From Microbacterium sp. SZ1 (GTDB lineage Bacteria; Actinomycetota; Actinomycetes; Actinomycetales; Microbacteriaceae): a stretch of DNA of 64,000 bases. This document shows, piece by piece, positions 16,236 to 24,907 of the stretch. The notes beneath the pieces were generated by a model. That model made no database searches. It was not told the DNA's origin and saw only the letters and a program-made list of their open reading frames with translations. Where the stretch lies: contig NZ_LPVV01000002.1 of NCBI RefSeq assembly GCF_002362255.1, positions 116,866-180,865 on the forward strand. Reading direction: 5' to 3'. Position 1 is the stretch's first letter, and the number at the start of each line of letters is the position of its first letter. Both the position numbers and the translations under genes were made by a program.

Positions 16236-18095
16236 ATGCGCACCATCCTCAAGCGGGCCCTGTGGGGCACGCTCATCGCCGGCGGGGTCACCCTGTTCGG
16301 CGCGACGGCCGCCAACGCGGCCGACACCTCGGGAGCAGACGGACTGCTCTCGGGAACGCAGGCGGACGCCCCCATCTCGGTGCCCGTCACGATCGTCGAC
16401 AACGCGATCTCGCTGCTCGGAGACTCCTCCGCGCAGGCGGCTCCGGCACCCGCCCCCGCACCGGCACCCGCCCCCGCACCCGCACCCGCACCGGCTCCCG
16501 CTCCGGCACCCGCTCCCGCTCCGGCGACGAGCGGTGACGATGGCGTCGCGTCGGGCACCCAGGCGGTCGTCACCGTCACCGTCCCCGTGACGGTGAGCGG
16601 AAACGGCATCAGCCTCACGGGCGACTCGTCGAGCGCACCGGCAGCACCCGCACCCGCTCCGGCAGCCCCCGCCGCCACCCCGTCGATCACCACGAACGGT
16701 GCCGACGGCGTGCTCTCGGGTTCGCAGGCGCTGCTCGATGTCGACGTTCCGATCACCGTGTCGGGCAACTCGCTCTCGCTCCTCGGCGACAGCGCCTCGA
16801 CCGGACAGGAGGCCGCGGCACCGGCATCCGGGTCCGGCACGTCGGATGCCGCAGCTCCGAGCACCTCGGGTGACGACGGCGTCGCGAGCGGCACGCAGGT
16901 CACCGCACCGATCACCGCCCCGGTGAACGTCAGCGGCAACGCCATCTCCCTCCTGGGCGACAGCTCGAGCGAGGGCGGCATGGCTGCGACCGCACCGGCC
17001 GGCAGCATGAACACCGGCGGTACCACGACCGGCGAAGACGGCATCCTGGGCGGCAGCCAGGTCACCGCCCCCGTCACGGCCCCGGTGAACGTCAGCGGCA
17101 ACGCGATCTCCCTCCTGGGCGACAGCGACGTCGCAGGCGGCACCCCCGCCGCCGCTCCCGCGGGTTCGGGAACCCCGTCGACCGAGGCCTCGACCTCGGG
17201 CGACGACAGCGTCCTCGGCGGCACGCAGGTGACCGCTCCCGTCACGGCTCCCGTGACCGCCACCGGCAACGCCATCTCCCTCCTGGGCGACAGCGCCACC
17301 GACGGCGGTTCCACGCCGGCGGCTCCGGCCGGTTCGACGTCTCCGCCCACGGGCGCGACCACGAACGGTGATGACGGTGTCGCGAGCGGCACGCAGGTGA
17401 CCGCTCCCGTCACGGCTCCGGTGACCGCCACCGGCAACGCCATCTCCGTCCTCGGAGACAGCGACGTCGCGGGCGGAACGGCTCCGGCCGCTCCGGCCAC
17501 CGGCGGCACCTCGACCGGAGGCACCACCTCCGGTGACGACGGCATCCTCGGCGGAACCCAGATCACCGCGCCCATCACCGCTCCGGTGACGGGAACCGGC
17601 AACGCCATCTCCGTGCTCGGAGACAGCGAGGTCACCGGCGGCTCCACGACCGGAGCCCCGACCACGGGCAGCCCGACCACGGGTGGCGTGACCACCGGTG
17701 ACGACGGCATCCTCGGCGGAACCCAGATCACCGCGCCCATCACCCTCCCGATCACCCTCGGCGGCAACGCCGTCTCGGTCGGCGGCGACAGCACGGTGAC
17801 CGGCCCCGGCACCGACCCCGGTACCGACCCCGGTACCGACCCCGGTACGGACCCCGGTACGGACCCCGGCACGGACCCGGGGACTGACCCCGGTACCGAC
17901 CCGGGAACCACGCCCGGCACGACCGTCACCACGACGGCATCGATGATGTCGTCGAGCGGAGCCATGACGGCAGCCGGTTCGTCGCAGGGACTCGCCCAGA
18001 CGGGTGACGCCTCCTCCACGGGTCTCGCCGTCCTCGCCGCAGTGCTGCTGCTCCTCGGAGCAGGGATGCTGCTGCGTCGCCGCCTGACCGCGTGA
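16236..18095 (+). CDS. Sortase-anchored protein with nine chaplin-like repeats
   Basis: A 619-aa surface protein. A signal peptide ends at ANAA-D (about 31). Nine repeats of about 32-35 residues follow, with the core G(D/A)DG(V/I)L(S/G)GTQ-V-PV--PV-V-GNAIS-LGDS. This resembles the Streptomyces chaplin domain (PVNVPVNVCGNS) but without cysteines. Linkers are Pro/Ala-rich (encoded about 16440-16530). A tract of eight or nine TDPG units is encoded about 17806-17910. The C-terminus is LAQTG, a hydrophobic segment and RRR, a class E-type sortase signal. CAGGAGAAGG precedes ATG 16236. No sortase lies in the window. Amyloid or hydrophobic coat formation is inference from chaplins. Confidence 0.85.
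   Translation: MRTILKRALWGTLIAGGVTLFGATAANAADTSGADGLLSGTQADAPISVPVTIVDNAISLLGDSSAQAAPAPAPAPAPAPAPAPAPAPAPAPAPAPATSGDDGVASGTQAVVTVTVPVTVSGNGISLTGDSSSAPAAPAPAPAAPAATPSITTNGADGVLSGSQALLDVDVPITVSGNSLSLLGDSASTGQEAAAPASGSGTSDAAAPSTSGDDGVASGTQVTAPITAPVNVSGNAISLLGDSSSEGGMAATAPAGSMNTGGTTTGEDGILGGSQVTAPVTAPVNVSGNAISLLGDSDVAGGTPAAAPAGSGTPSTEASTSGDDSVLGGTQVTAPVTAPVTATGNAISLLGDSATDGGSTPAAPAGSTSPPTGATTNGDDGVASGTQVTAPVTAPVTATGNAISVLGDSDVAGGTAPAAPATGGTSTGGTTSGDDGILGGTQITAPITAPVTGTGNAISVLGDSEVTGGSTTGAPTTGSPTTGGVTTGDDGILGGTQITAPITLPITLGGNAVSVGGDSTVTGPGTDPGTDPGTDPGTDPGTDPGTDPGTDPGTDPGTTPGTTVTTTASMMSSSGAMTAAGSSQGLAQTGDASSTGLAVLAAVLLLLGAGMLLRRRLTA
17806..17910 (+). repeat. In-frame 12-bp tandem repeat encoding TDPG
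   Basis: Eight or nine near-identical copies of a 12-bp unit (GGTACCGACCCC) encode a GTDP spacer just before the sorting signal. Such wall-spanning spacers vary in copy number between strains. Confidence 0.85.
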
Positions 18096-18220
18096 CCCAG
18101 GTCCCGGTGGTGCTGCGTCCTCGGGGGAGGAGGCGCCGCACCGCCGGTGCGCGGGTCCCGGACCGTCGGGAGGGGGACCCCTCCCCCGCCCGCCGGTGGA
18201 TCGCGACGCCGCGCAGCACG

Positions 18221-18253
18221 CGGATGCCCCGTGTCCCCAGCACGGGGCATCCG
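18221..18253. terminator. Perfect 13-bp hairpin terminator
   Basis: CGGATGCCCCGTG (18221-18233), a 7-nt loop and CACGGGGCATCCG (18241-18253). It lies 125 bp past the chaplin-like gene and upstream of palindrome C, facing convergent rplI. No T-run follows. Confidence 0.55.
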
Positions 18254-18318
18254 CCATGCCCTCGGCATCCCCTCCCCTAGCGCACCTGCGCCCGCACCCT
18301 CTGTCCGCGGACTCCCCT

Positions 18319-18404
18319 GCGTCGAAACCCCTCACCCGCGTCCAGACCCACCACCCCCCACGTCGCGGACGGTGGGCTTCGACGCGGGAGGTGGGTCTCG
18401 GCGC
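18319..18404. repeat. Nested intergenic palindrome C (19-bp period)
   Basis: Imperfect arms contain GTCGAAACCC at 18321 and GTCCAGACCC at 18340 on the left, and the inverse GGTGGGCTTCG at 18371 and GGTGGGTCTCG at 18390 on the right. Both spacings are 19 bp. It shares the CGAGACCCACC core with palindrome B but is more degenerate. It lies in the 400-bp gap between the surface-protein gene and rplI; apart from the hairpin at 18221 I see nothing else there. Confidence 0.8.
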
Positions 18405-18495
18405 AGGGAGCGAGGCGACGGACGGCGAGAGAAGGACGGGGGATGCAGAACGCCCCCTGTCCCGAGGGACAGAGGGCGTTCTCGCGGAGCGTCGC

Positions 18496-18948
18496 TTACT
18501 TGGCGGCGACGACCTGCAGGGTGATGACAGCGGTCACGTCGTCGTGAAGACGGACGGTGGCCTCGTGCTCGCCGACCGACTTGATCGCGGAGGTGATGTG
18601 CACCTTGCGCTTGTCGATCGAACCGAGACCGGCAGCCGCGACAGCGTCGGCGACATCGGCGGTCTTGACGGAACCGAAGAGACGACCCTCGTTGCCGGCC
18701 TTGACGGCCAGGCGGACCTTGGTGTCTTCGATCGAGTTCTTCAGCGCCACGGCCTCGTCGCGGTCGTGGATCGCGCGGGCCTGACGAGCAGCCTGGATCG
18801 AAGCGACCTGCTTTTCGCCGCCGCGGGTCCACGCCGTAGCGAAGCCCTGGGGGATGAGGTAGTTGCGGGCGTACCCGTTCTTGACCTCGACCACGTCACC
18901 GGCGCTTCCGAGCCCGGCGACCTCGTTCGTGAGAATCAGCTTTGCCAT
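18496..18948 (-). CDS. rplI: 50S ribosomal protein L9
   Basis: A 150-aa L9: the N-terminal domain [35 protein letters not shown] sequence binds 23S rRNA, a long connecting helix carries charged residues, and the C-terminal domain ends in [10 protein letters not shown]. Length is normal. It is the last gene of the rpsF-ssb-rpsR-rplI operon, 11 bp after rpsR. Confidence 0.98.
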   Translation of the reverse strand: MAKLILTNEVAGLGSAGDVVEVKNGYARNYLIPQGFATAWTRGGEKQVASIQAARQARAIHDRDEAVALKNSIEDTKVRLAVKAGNEGRLFGSVKTADVADAVAAAGLGSIDKRKVHITSAIKSVGEHEATVRLHDDVTAVITLQVVAAK

Positions 18949-18959
18949 GTCGGTACCCC

Positions 18960-19214
18960 TCAGCGGCCAGCGCCGGCGTAGGGCAGGAGAGCCATCTCGC
19001 GAGCGTTCTTGATCGCGCGAGCGATCAGACGCTGCTCCTGCACGGAGACACCGGTGATACGACGGGCGCGGATCTTCCCACGCTCCGAGATGAACTTGCG
19101 AAGGGTGGAGACATCCTTGTAATCGATGACACCGACCCGGATCGACTTCGCGGGAGCGGCGTTCTTCGCGCCCTTCCGCGGCTTGCGGCGGTCGCCGCTC
19201 GACTTTCCAGCCAT
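18960..19214 (-). CDS. rpsR: 30S ribosomal protein S18
   Basis: An 84-aa S18 with a basic N-terminal tail, the central [18 protein letters not shown] segment and the conserved RRITG and [13 protein letters not shown] motifs. It forms a heterodimer with S6 on the small-subunit platform. There are no CXXC cysteine motifs, so it is the zinc-free form. Third gene of the operon. Confidence 0.98.
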   Translation of the reverse strand: MAGKSSGDRRKPRKGAKNAAPAKSIRVGVIDYKDVSTLRKFISERGKIRARRITGVSVQEQRLIARAIKNAREMALLPYAGAGR

Positions 19215-19263
19215 TGGTTTTCCTTAGTTATGAGACGGATGCCGCAGCATCCGGAGATCTGTT

Positions 19264-19767
19264 TCAGAAGGGGGTGTCGTCGCCGAAGCTGCCCGGAGTG
19301 CTCCAGGCATCGGCGCTGGTCGACGAGCCGGGCGTGGACCACGGCTCCTCCGACACCTGCTGCTGAGCGGGACGGGACTGTCCGCCACCGCCGCCACCGT
19401 TCGACGCCGCACGGGTGACCTGCGCGGTCGCGTACCGGAGCGAGGGGCCGATCTCGTCGACCTCCAGCTCGATCGCGGTGCGCTGGTTGCCCTCACGGTC
19501 CTGGTAGGAGCGCTGACGCAGACGGCCCTGCGCGATGACGCGCATGCCCTTGGTCAGCGAACCCGCCACGTGCTCGGCGAACTCACGCCAGACCGACGCG
19601 CGGAGGAACAGCGCTTCGCCGTCCTTCCACTCGTTCGCCTGGCGGTCGAAGTTGCGCGGGGTCGACGCGATGGTGAAGTTCGCCACCGGCAGTCCGTTCT
19701 GCGTGTACCGCAGTTCGGGGTCGGCCGTGAGGTTTCCCACCACGGTGATGACTGTTTCGCCGGCCAT
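19264..19767 (-). CDS. ssb: Single-stranded DNA-binding protein
   Basis: A 167-aa SSB. The OB fold spans residues 1-110 ([18 protein letters not shown], then [24 protein letters not shown]). A Gly/Gln/Ser-rich linker follows. The C-terminal tip GDDTPF is the acidic protein-interaction motif that recruits replication and repair partners. I set ATG 19767 because the OB fold begins there; a longer in-frame extension overlaps rpsF. Its position between rpsF and rpsR is the usual bacterial order. Confidence 0.97.
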   Translation of the reverse strand: MAGETVITVVGNLTADPELRYTQNGLPVANFTIASTPRNFDRQANEWKDGEALFLRASVWREFAEHVAGSLTKGMRVIAQGRLRQRSYQDREGNQRTAIELEVDEIGPSLRYATAQVTRAASNGGGGGGQSRPAQQQVSEEPWSTPGSSTSADAWSTPGSFGDDTPF

Positions 19768-19772
19768 GAGAC

Positions 19773-20141
19773 TTACGCCTTCGCTGCCTTGGCGGACTTG
19801 CGGGCGGCCTTCTCCTCGGCGCGCTTGGCCTCGGAAGCGATCATCGCCTGAGCTTCCTCGGCGCGCAGCACCTTGGTGCGCATGATCTGCTCGTTCAGCT
19901 TGAGCTGACGGTCGAGCTCCTGCGTGGCCTCGCTGGTCGCGGTGAAGTTGACGACGGCGTAGATGCCCTCGGTCTTCTTCTGGATCTCGTACGCGAAACG
20001 GCGCTTGCCCCAGACGTCGACGTTCTCGATAGAGCCACCATCGTTGGTGATGACCTTCAGGAACTTGTCGAGCGTAGGAGCGACCTGGCGCTCGTCGATC
20101 TCGGGGGTCAGAATGACCATGAGTTCGTACTGGTGCGTCAC
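19773..20141 (-). CDS. rpsF: 30S ribosomal protein S6
   Basis: A 122-aa S6 starting at GTG with [12 protein letters not shown], then [22 protein letters not shown], and a Lys/Ala-rich C-terminal tail (residues 100-122) typical of actinobacteria. It pairs with S18. A strong AGGAGGTG lies 5 nt upstream. First gene of the operon; its leader contains a perfect hairpin. Confidence 0.98.
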   Translation of the reverse strand: MTHQYELMVILTPEIDERQVAPTLDKFLKVITNDGGSIENVDVWGKRRFAYEIQKKTEGIYAVVNFTATSEATQELDRQLKLNEQIMRTKVLRAEEAQAMIASEAKRAEEKAARKSAKAAKA

Positions 20142-20200
20142 TTACCCACCTCCTTCGGACTAGAACGGCTTCCGGGACTTTCCCGGAAGCAGGAGGGTGT
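20142..20200 (-). promoter_or_regulatory. rpsF leader hairpin, candidate S6:S18 autoregulatory site
   Basis: In the 5' leader, read on the minus strand, a perfect 10-bp stem (20168-20177 with 20181-20190, 3-nt loop) is followed by AAGCCG and then the ribosome binding site. Known rpsF leaders bind the S6:S18 complex through a stem and a CCG trinucleotide, which is present here just 3' of the stem. The match is suggestive only. Confidence 0.35.
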
Positions 20201-20369
20201 GTAGCACGTCGTCCGTCCGGGCATCCGAATGGGCGCCTGAGGGCAGACAACCTCGTCAGTCTAGCGGAGTTTCCTCTGCGCTGCTGCCAGCCGGCCTGCG
20301 ATGGGCTGGCATGCTGGTGGGGTGCGTGCTGATCGTCAGCGCGCACAGACGACCGAAGGGGGAACGCGC

Positions 20370-21074
20370 ATGCGCGTCAACAAGATCGGGGCAGGCATCG
20401 TCCTGGCCGCCGCCATCCTGCTCACCGGCTGTTCCGCACCGGCGGACGAGCCGAAGGACGACACCGCGTCGTCCACGCCGGCCGCGGAGGAGAGCACCGC
20501 TCCGGCATCCGACTGCCCGGAGCTCACCGAGGGAGCCACGGTCGACGGGGCCACCCTCGGCGGATGCATCACCGAGGCGATGACCGACTCGCAGGGCTAC
20601 GCCGCCAAGATGACCGTGCTCGGCATGGAGACCACGGCCCAGTACAACCCGTCGAACGACGCCGTCGCATGGTCGACCCCGATGGGCTCGGTCATCGTGA
20701 TCGGCGACGACGAGTGGGTCAAGTCCTCCACCAGCGAGTGGCAGGTCGCCGACCCGAACTCGACGGACCCGATCGTCGCCGGCCTCAGCCAGGCCGCGGC
20801 GACCGCGAACGACACCGACCCGGCCGTCGCAGCCGGCGCCCTGTCGGGCGAGTTCACCGTCACGGGCAAGGGCTCGCGCCTGGGTCAGGACGTCTACATC
20901 CTGACGGGCACCGCCGAGCAGCAGGGCGTCTCCGTCGACATGACCTACGAGGTCACCGCCGACTACGTGGTGCTCGCGACCACCGGCGCCACCGAGGCCG
21001 CGGGTCAGTCGATCGAGACCACCCTCGAGATCACCGAGTGGGACGTGAAGCAGGACATCGTCGCGCCGCTCTGA
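20370..21074 (+). CDS. Putative lipoprotein
   Basis: A 234-aa exported lipoprotein: the signal peptide ends in the lipobox LLTGC (Cys about residue 18), followed by an acidic, Ala/Thr-rich linker and a beta-rich domain of about 170 residues. The repeated alternation of strands ([34 protein letters not shown]) recalls LppX/LprG-like or LolA-like folds, but I cannot confirm a family. ATG 20370 follows GAAGGGGG. It is monocistronic and ends in a strong intrinsic terminator. Confidence 0.8.
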   Translation: MRVNKIGAGIVLAAAILLTGCSAPADEPKDDTASSTPAAEESTAPASDCPELTEGATVDGATLGGCITEAMTDSQGYAAKMTVLGMETTAQYNPSNDAVAWSTPMGSVIVIGDDEWVKSSTSEWQVADPNSTDPIVAGLSQAAATANDTDPAVAAGALSGEFTVTGKGSRLGQDVYILTGTAEQQGVSVDMTYEVTADYVVLATTGATEAAGQSIETTLEITEWDVKQDIVAPL

Positions 21075-21086
21075 TCGAGAGCTGAA

Positions 21087-21126
21087 GAAGCGGGCCGGGG
21101 CTGACGCCCCGGCCCGCTTCGCTTTT
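21087..21126 (+). terminator. Rho-independent terminator of the lipoprotein gene
   Basis: A perfect 15-bp GC-rich stem (21087-21101 with 21106-21120), loop TGAC, followed by GCTTTT. It is one of the few hairpins in the window with a T-run. Confidence 0.9.
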
Positions 21127-21234
21127 CCCGCTGGGGCGTCATGCAGGAGATCGCACGCTGTGCAGGAGCATCCGCCGTATCCGGTCCTGCAGTGCGTGCG
21201 TTCTCCGTCGTCACGCGCGCGGCGCACTCGCAGG

Positions 21235-22074
21235 TCAGCCGATGACGGGCGGGATCTCCGACCAGGCGATCCGCTCGTCGGTCGACGGCGCGGCGGGGAT
21301 GCGCCCTGCGCCGTCCGGTTCCGGGATCGCCGCGAGCAGTGCCCGGGTGTACGGATGCTGCGGCGCCGCCCACACGCGATCGGTCGGCCCCGACTCCAGG
21401 ACGCGCCCCGCGTACATGACGAAGGTGCGGTCGGCGATGCGGCGGACCACCGCGAGGTCGTGCGAGATGAACAGCATCCCGGCACCGGCCTCGGCGACGA
21501 GGTCGCGCATGAGTCCGGCGACGCTGGTCTGCGTCGAGGCGTCGAGCGCCGAGATCGGCTCATCGGCCACGAGCAGCGACGGCCGCGCGGCAAGCGCCCT
21601 GGCGATCGCGATGCGCTGCTTCTGTCCGCCCGAGAACTGGTGCGGGAACCGGGTCGCCACCTGCGCCGGCAGTCCGACCCGTTCGAGCCACTCCTCGACG
21701 CGCGGGCCCTCGGCGCCGCGCGCGCGGGCGGTCGCGATGCCGTCGGCGATCTGGTCGCCCACCCGGCGGCGCGGGTTCAGCGATGTCGAAGGGTCCTGGA
21801 ACACCATCTGGATGCCGGTCAGCGCGAGCTTGCGGCGACGGATGCCGAGGGGAGTGACCGGCGCATCACGGAACCGCACCTCTCCGGCCGCGATCCTCTC
21901 GATGCCGACGACCGCGCGGGCGAGGCTGGACTTGCCGCTGCCGGACTCGCCGACCAGCGCCACGGTCTCGCCCGGAGCCACCTGCATCGACACCTGGTCG
22001 ACGGCCACGACCGGCGGATTGCCGGGGTAGCGCACGACCACGCCCTGCGCGTCGAGCACGGAGACGTCACTCAT
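21235..22074 (-). CDS. Oligopeptide-type ABC transporter ATP-binding protein (OppF-like)
   Basis: A 279-aa ABC ATPase of the peptide/nickel family. It has Walker A GESGSGKSS, signature FSGGQKQRIAIARALA, Walker B LLVADEPISALD and a C-terminal AAPQHPYTRALLAAIPEP, the extension specific to Opp/Dpp ATPases. An AAGGAGG lies 6 nt before ATG 22074, favouring it over the ATG two codons earlier. It overlaps the preceding ATPase gene and is the last of the five-gene operon. Confidence 0.95.
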   Translation of the reverse strand: MSDVSVLDAQGVVVRYPGNPPVVAVDQVSMQVAPGETVALVGESGSGKSSLARAVVGIERIAAGEVRFRDAPVTPLGIRRRKLALTGIQMVFQDPSTSLNPRRRVGDQIADGIATARARGAEGPRVEEWLERVGLPAQVATRFPHQFSGGQKQRIAIARALAARPSLLVADEPISALDASTQTSVAGLMRDLVAEAGAGMLFISHDLAVVRRIADRTFVMYAGRVLESGPTDRVWAAPQHPYTRALLAAIPEPDGAGRIPAAPSTDERIAWSEIPPVIG

Positions 22075-22927
22075 CGGCATCCTCCTTCTCGACGATCACG
22101 GTCGGCGCGACCGGCTCGACCGGCTCGTGCGGCGCATCCTCGACCTTCGAGCCGGGAAGCGCGGCGAGCAGCGTGCGCGTGTACTCGTGCTGCGGGTCGC
22201 GGAACAGCGTCTCGCGGTCGGCGCGCTCGACGATCCGGCCGTCCTTCATGACGGCGACCTCGTCGGCGATCGCGCTCATCACGCCCAGGTCGTGCGTGAC
22301 GAGCAGCACCGCGAGGTCGCGCTCAGTCGCGAGGTCGCGGAGCAGCTTGAGGATGCCGGCCTGCACCGTCACGTCGAGGGCCGTGGTCGGCTCGTCGGCG
22401 AGCAGCACCTCCGGATCGCAGGCGAGCGCGCACGCGATCGCGATGCGCTGGCGCTGACCGCCCGAGAACTGGTGCGGGTAGCGCTTCAGCGCAGCATCCG
22501 GATTCGGCACCTGCACGATCTCGAGCAGCTCGATCGCCCGTTTCTTCGCCGCGTCGCCGCGGAGGCCGAGGTGCACCCGCATGTGGTCGGTGAGCTGGCG
22601 GCCCACCGGCAGCTGCGGATGCAGCGACGCCGACGGGTCCTGGAAGATCATCGCGATGCGCTTCCCGCGGATGCGGTTGAAGCCGCGCCGACGGAGGCCG
22701 ACGAGCTCCTCCCCCGCGAGGGTGATCGAGCCGCCGGTGCGGGCCTGTCGCGGCAGCAGTCCGAGCACCGCGAGCGAGGTGAGGGTCTTGCCCGAGCCGG
22801 ATTCGCCGGCGAGTCCGTGGATGCGGCCGGCCCGCAGGTCGAGCGAGATGCCGTGCACGAGCGGGCGGCCGATCTCGATCGTCAGGTCGCGGATGCTCAG
22901 TGCCGGGGCTGCGGTGGAATCGCTCAT
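22067..22927 (-). CDS. Oligopeptide-type ABC transporter ATP-binding protein (OppD-like)
   Basis: A 286-aa ABC ATPase: Walker A GESGSGKTL, Q-loop IFQDPSASLHP, signature FSGGQRQRIAIACALA, Walker B EVLLADEPTTALD, H-loop VTHDLG, and the EYTRTLLAALPG extension. It pairs with the downstream OppF-like ATPase. ATG 22927 overlaps the permease stop by 4 bp (ATGA), so translation is coupled. Confidence 0.95.
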   Translation of the reverse strand: MSDSTAAPALSIRDLTIEIGRPLVHGISLDLRAGRIHGLAGESGSGKTLTSLAVLGLLPRQARTGGSITLAGEELVGLRRRGFNRIRGKRIAMIFQDPSASLHPQLPVGRQLTDHMRVHLGLRGDAAKKRAIELLEIVQVPNPDAALKRYPHQFSGGQRQRIAIACALACDPEVLLADEPTTALDVTVQAGILKLLRDLATERDLAVLLVTHDLGVMSAIADEVAVMKDGRIVERADRETLFRDPQHEYTRTLLAALPGSKVEDAPHEPVEPVAPTVIVEKEDADE

Positions 22928-23835
22928 GCTGCCGCTCCCTTCGCCGAGGCGACGTGGTCGGCCTGCTTCTCGTGCGTGACCTCGGCCGTCGGGTCGAGCA
23001 CGTCGCGCATCGCGTCGCCGAGGAAGTTGAAGGCCAGCACGACCGTGAGGATCGCGAGACCGGGGAAGACGCCGAGCCACCAGGCGTCGAAGTTCTGCAT
23101 CGCGGCGGAGATCATCGATCCCCACTCCGCCGTCGGCGGTTGCGCGCCGAGGCCAAGGAACGACAGCCCCGAGAGCAGCAGGATCGCCGCGCCGATGTCG
23201 AGCGTCGCCAGCACGAGCATGGGTCCGGCGATGTTCGGGAGGATGTCGACGAACAGCGTGCGCACGGGCGAGTGACCGAGCAGACGCCCGGCGATGACGT
23301 AGTTCTGTCCGCGCAGGCCGAGGACGATGCTGCGGGTCACACGGGCGTACTGCGGCCACGACACAACGATCGCGGCGATCACGGCGTTGAACAGCGACGG
23401 GCCGAGCGATGCCGCGACCACCATCGCGAGGATCACGGTCGGGAACGCCATGAACAGGTCGGTGATGCGCATGAGCGTCTCGTCGACCGCGCGACCGAAG
23501 TACCCGGCGACCGCGCCGATCGTGGTGCCGATGATCATGGCGGCGATCACGAGCATGAGCGCGAGCGGAAGGCTGACGGTCGCGCCGGTCATGAGGCGCG
23601 AGAAGATGTCGCGTCCGTTGCCGTCGGTGCCGAGAAGCGTGTCGATGCCCGGCTCCTGCAGACGAGGGAGCACCTGGGCGTTCGGGCCGTACGGCACCCA
23701 CCACTGGGCCGTGAAGGCGATGACGATCCAGGCGACGGCGATCACTGTGCCGATGACGCCGAGCGGCGTACGCCAGGCGCGCGGCCAGCGGAAGCGGAAC
23801 CGCCAGGGTCCGGATGCCGAGTCGATGCGGCTCAT
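22924..23835 (-). CDS. Oligopeptide-type ABC transporter permease (OppC-like)
   Basis: A 303-aa inner-membrane permease with six predicted membrane segments. The family marker GTDGNGRDIFSRLM follows the first segment, and the EAA-type cytoplasmic loop lies about residues 185-205 (YVIAGRLLGHSPVRTLFVDILPN). It overlaps both neighbours by ATGA. The start at 23835 follows the OppB stop; longer upstream frames are shadow. Confidence 0.95.
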   Translation of the reverse strand: MSRIDSASGPWRFRFRWPRAWRTPLGVIGTVIAVAWIVIAFTAQWWVPYGPNAQVLPRLQEPGIDTLLGTDGNGRDIFSRLMTGATVSLPLALMLVIAAMIIGTTIGAVAGYFGRAVDETLMRITDLFMAFPTVILAMVVAASLGPSLFNAVIAAIVVSWPQYARVTRSIVLGLRGQNYVIAGRLLGHSPVRTLFVDILPNIAGPMLVLATLDIGAAILLLSGLSFLGLGAQPPTAEWGSMISAAMQNFDAWWLGVFPGLAILTVVLAFNFLGDAMRDVLDPTAEVTHEKQADHVASAKGAAA

Positions 23836-24893
23836 GCGATCCTCACTCTCGGGTCCAGGACGCCGTAGAGCAGATCGACGACGAAGTTGATGAGGAGGTA
23901 GATGACGCCGACGACGAGACCGACGCCCATGATGCCGGGCAGGTCGAGGTTGGCGGCGGAGTTGTAGGCGTAGGTGCCGAGACCGGGCCACGCGAACACC
24001 GACTCGACGAGCACGGTGCCGGAGAGCAGCGATCCGAAGGCGACGCCCACGACGGTGAGGATCGGGAGCGAGGCGCCGCGGAGCACATAATCGAGGATCA
24101 CGCGCATGGCGGGGAGGCCCTTGGCCCTCGCAGCGCGGACGTAGTCGCTGCCCAGCACCTCGAGCACCGATGTGCGGATGAACCGGGTGAGCAGACCGAT
24201 CGTCACGAGCGACAGCACCATGACCGGCAGAGCGAGGTGCGCGAGGGCGTCGAAGAAGCCGACGCCGTCGCCGTTCAGGAGGTAGTCGACCGTGTACAGC
24301 CCCGTGATGCGGGGCGGTGGCGTGATCGATGGCGAGATGCGACCCGAGCCCGGGGCGATCCGCAGCTCGAGGAAGAAGACGTAGAAGCTCACGAGTGCAA
24401 GCCAGAAGGTCGGGACGCTGAGGCCGATGAGCGTCACGACCCGGATGACCTGGTCGGTCACGAGCCCGCGCCGGTAGGCGGCGAGCGTTCCGAGCACGAT
24501 GCTGACGGCGAGGCTCAGGATGATCGCGCCGATCGCGATCTCGATCGTCGCCGGCACCGCGGTGGCGAGATCGCTGGTGACCGGTCGCCCGGTCACCAGC
24601 GATGTGCCGAGGTCCCCGCGGAGCAGGTTCCCCATGTAGATGACGTACTGCACGATCAACGGCTGGTCGAGTCCGTTCGCCTTGATGAAGGCCTCGCGCG
24701 TCGCCGGGTTCTGCGACGCGCCCTCACCGAGCGCGGCCGACACGGGGTCGCCCGGAACCAGGTTCGTGAGCGCGAAGGTCACGATCGTGACCCCCACGAG
24801 CAGGAGCAGGGAGGTGCCCACCCGGCGCAGCAGGTAGCCGACGAGCGGCGACCTGCGACGCTGCGCCTGGCGTTGCACGGCCACCGTCGTCAT
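23832..24893 (-). CDS. Oligopeptide-type ABC transporter permease (OppB-like)
   Basis: A 353-aa permease with the OppB hallmarks: a basic N-terminus and YLLRRVGTSLLLLVGVTIVTF, the VPGDPV motif after the first membrane segment, and the EAA loop YVRAARAKGLPAMRVILDY. It forms the heterodimeric channel with the OppC-like gene. It starts 14 bp after the substrate-binding protein gene. Confidence 0.95.
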   Translation of the reverse strand: MTTVAVQRQAQRRRSPLVGYLLRRVGTSLLLLVGVTIVTFALTNLVPGDPVSAALGEGASQNPATREAFIKANGLDQPLIVQYVIYMGNLLRGDLGTSLVTGRPVTSDLATAVPATIEIAIGAIILSLAVSIVLGTLAAYRRGLVTDQVIRVVTLIGLSVPTFWLALVSFYVFFLELRIAPGSGRISPSITPPPRITGLYTVDYLLNGDGVGFFDALAHLALPVMVLSLVTIGLLTRFIRTSVLEVLGSDYVRAARAKGLPAMRVILDYVLRGASLPILTVVGVAFGSLLSGTVLVESVFAWPGLGTYAYNSAANLDLPGIMGVGLVVGVIYLLINFVVDLLYGVLDPRVRIA

Positions 24894-24907
24894 GCGTCAG
24901 AGCCCTC

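Noticed and set aside
16320..17800. Regularly spaced repeats resembling a CRISPR array
   Set aside because: The repeats are in frame, degenerate at third positions and encode protein units of about 33 residues; no cas genes are near.
15591..18335. 914-aa minus-strand frame opposite the surface proteins
   Set aside because: It mirrors the repeats of the chaplin-like gene and has no start signal.
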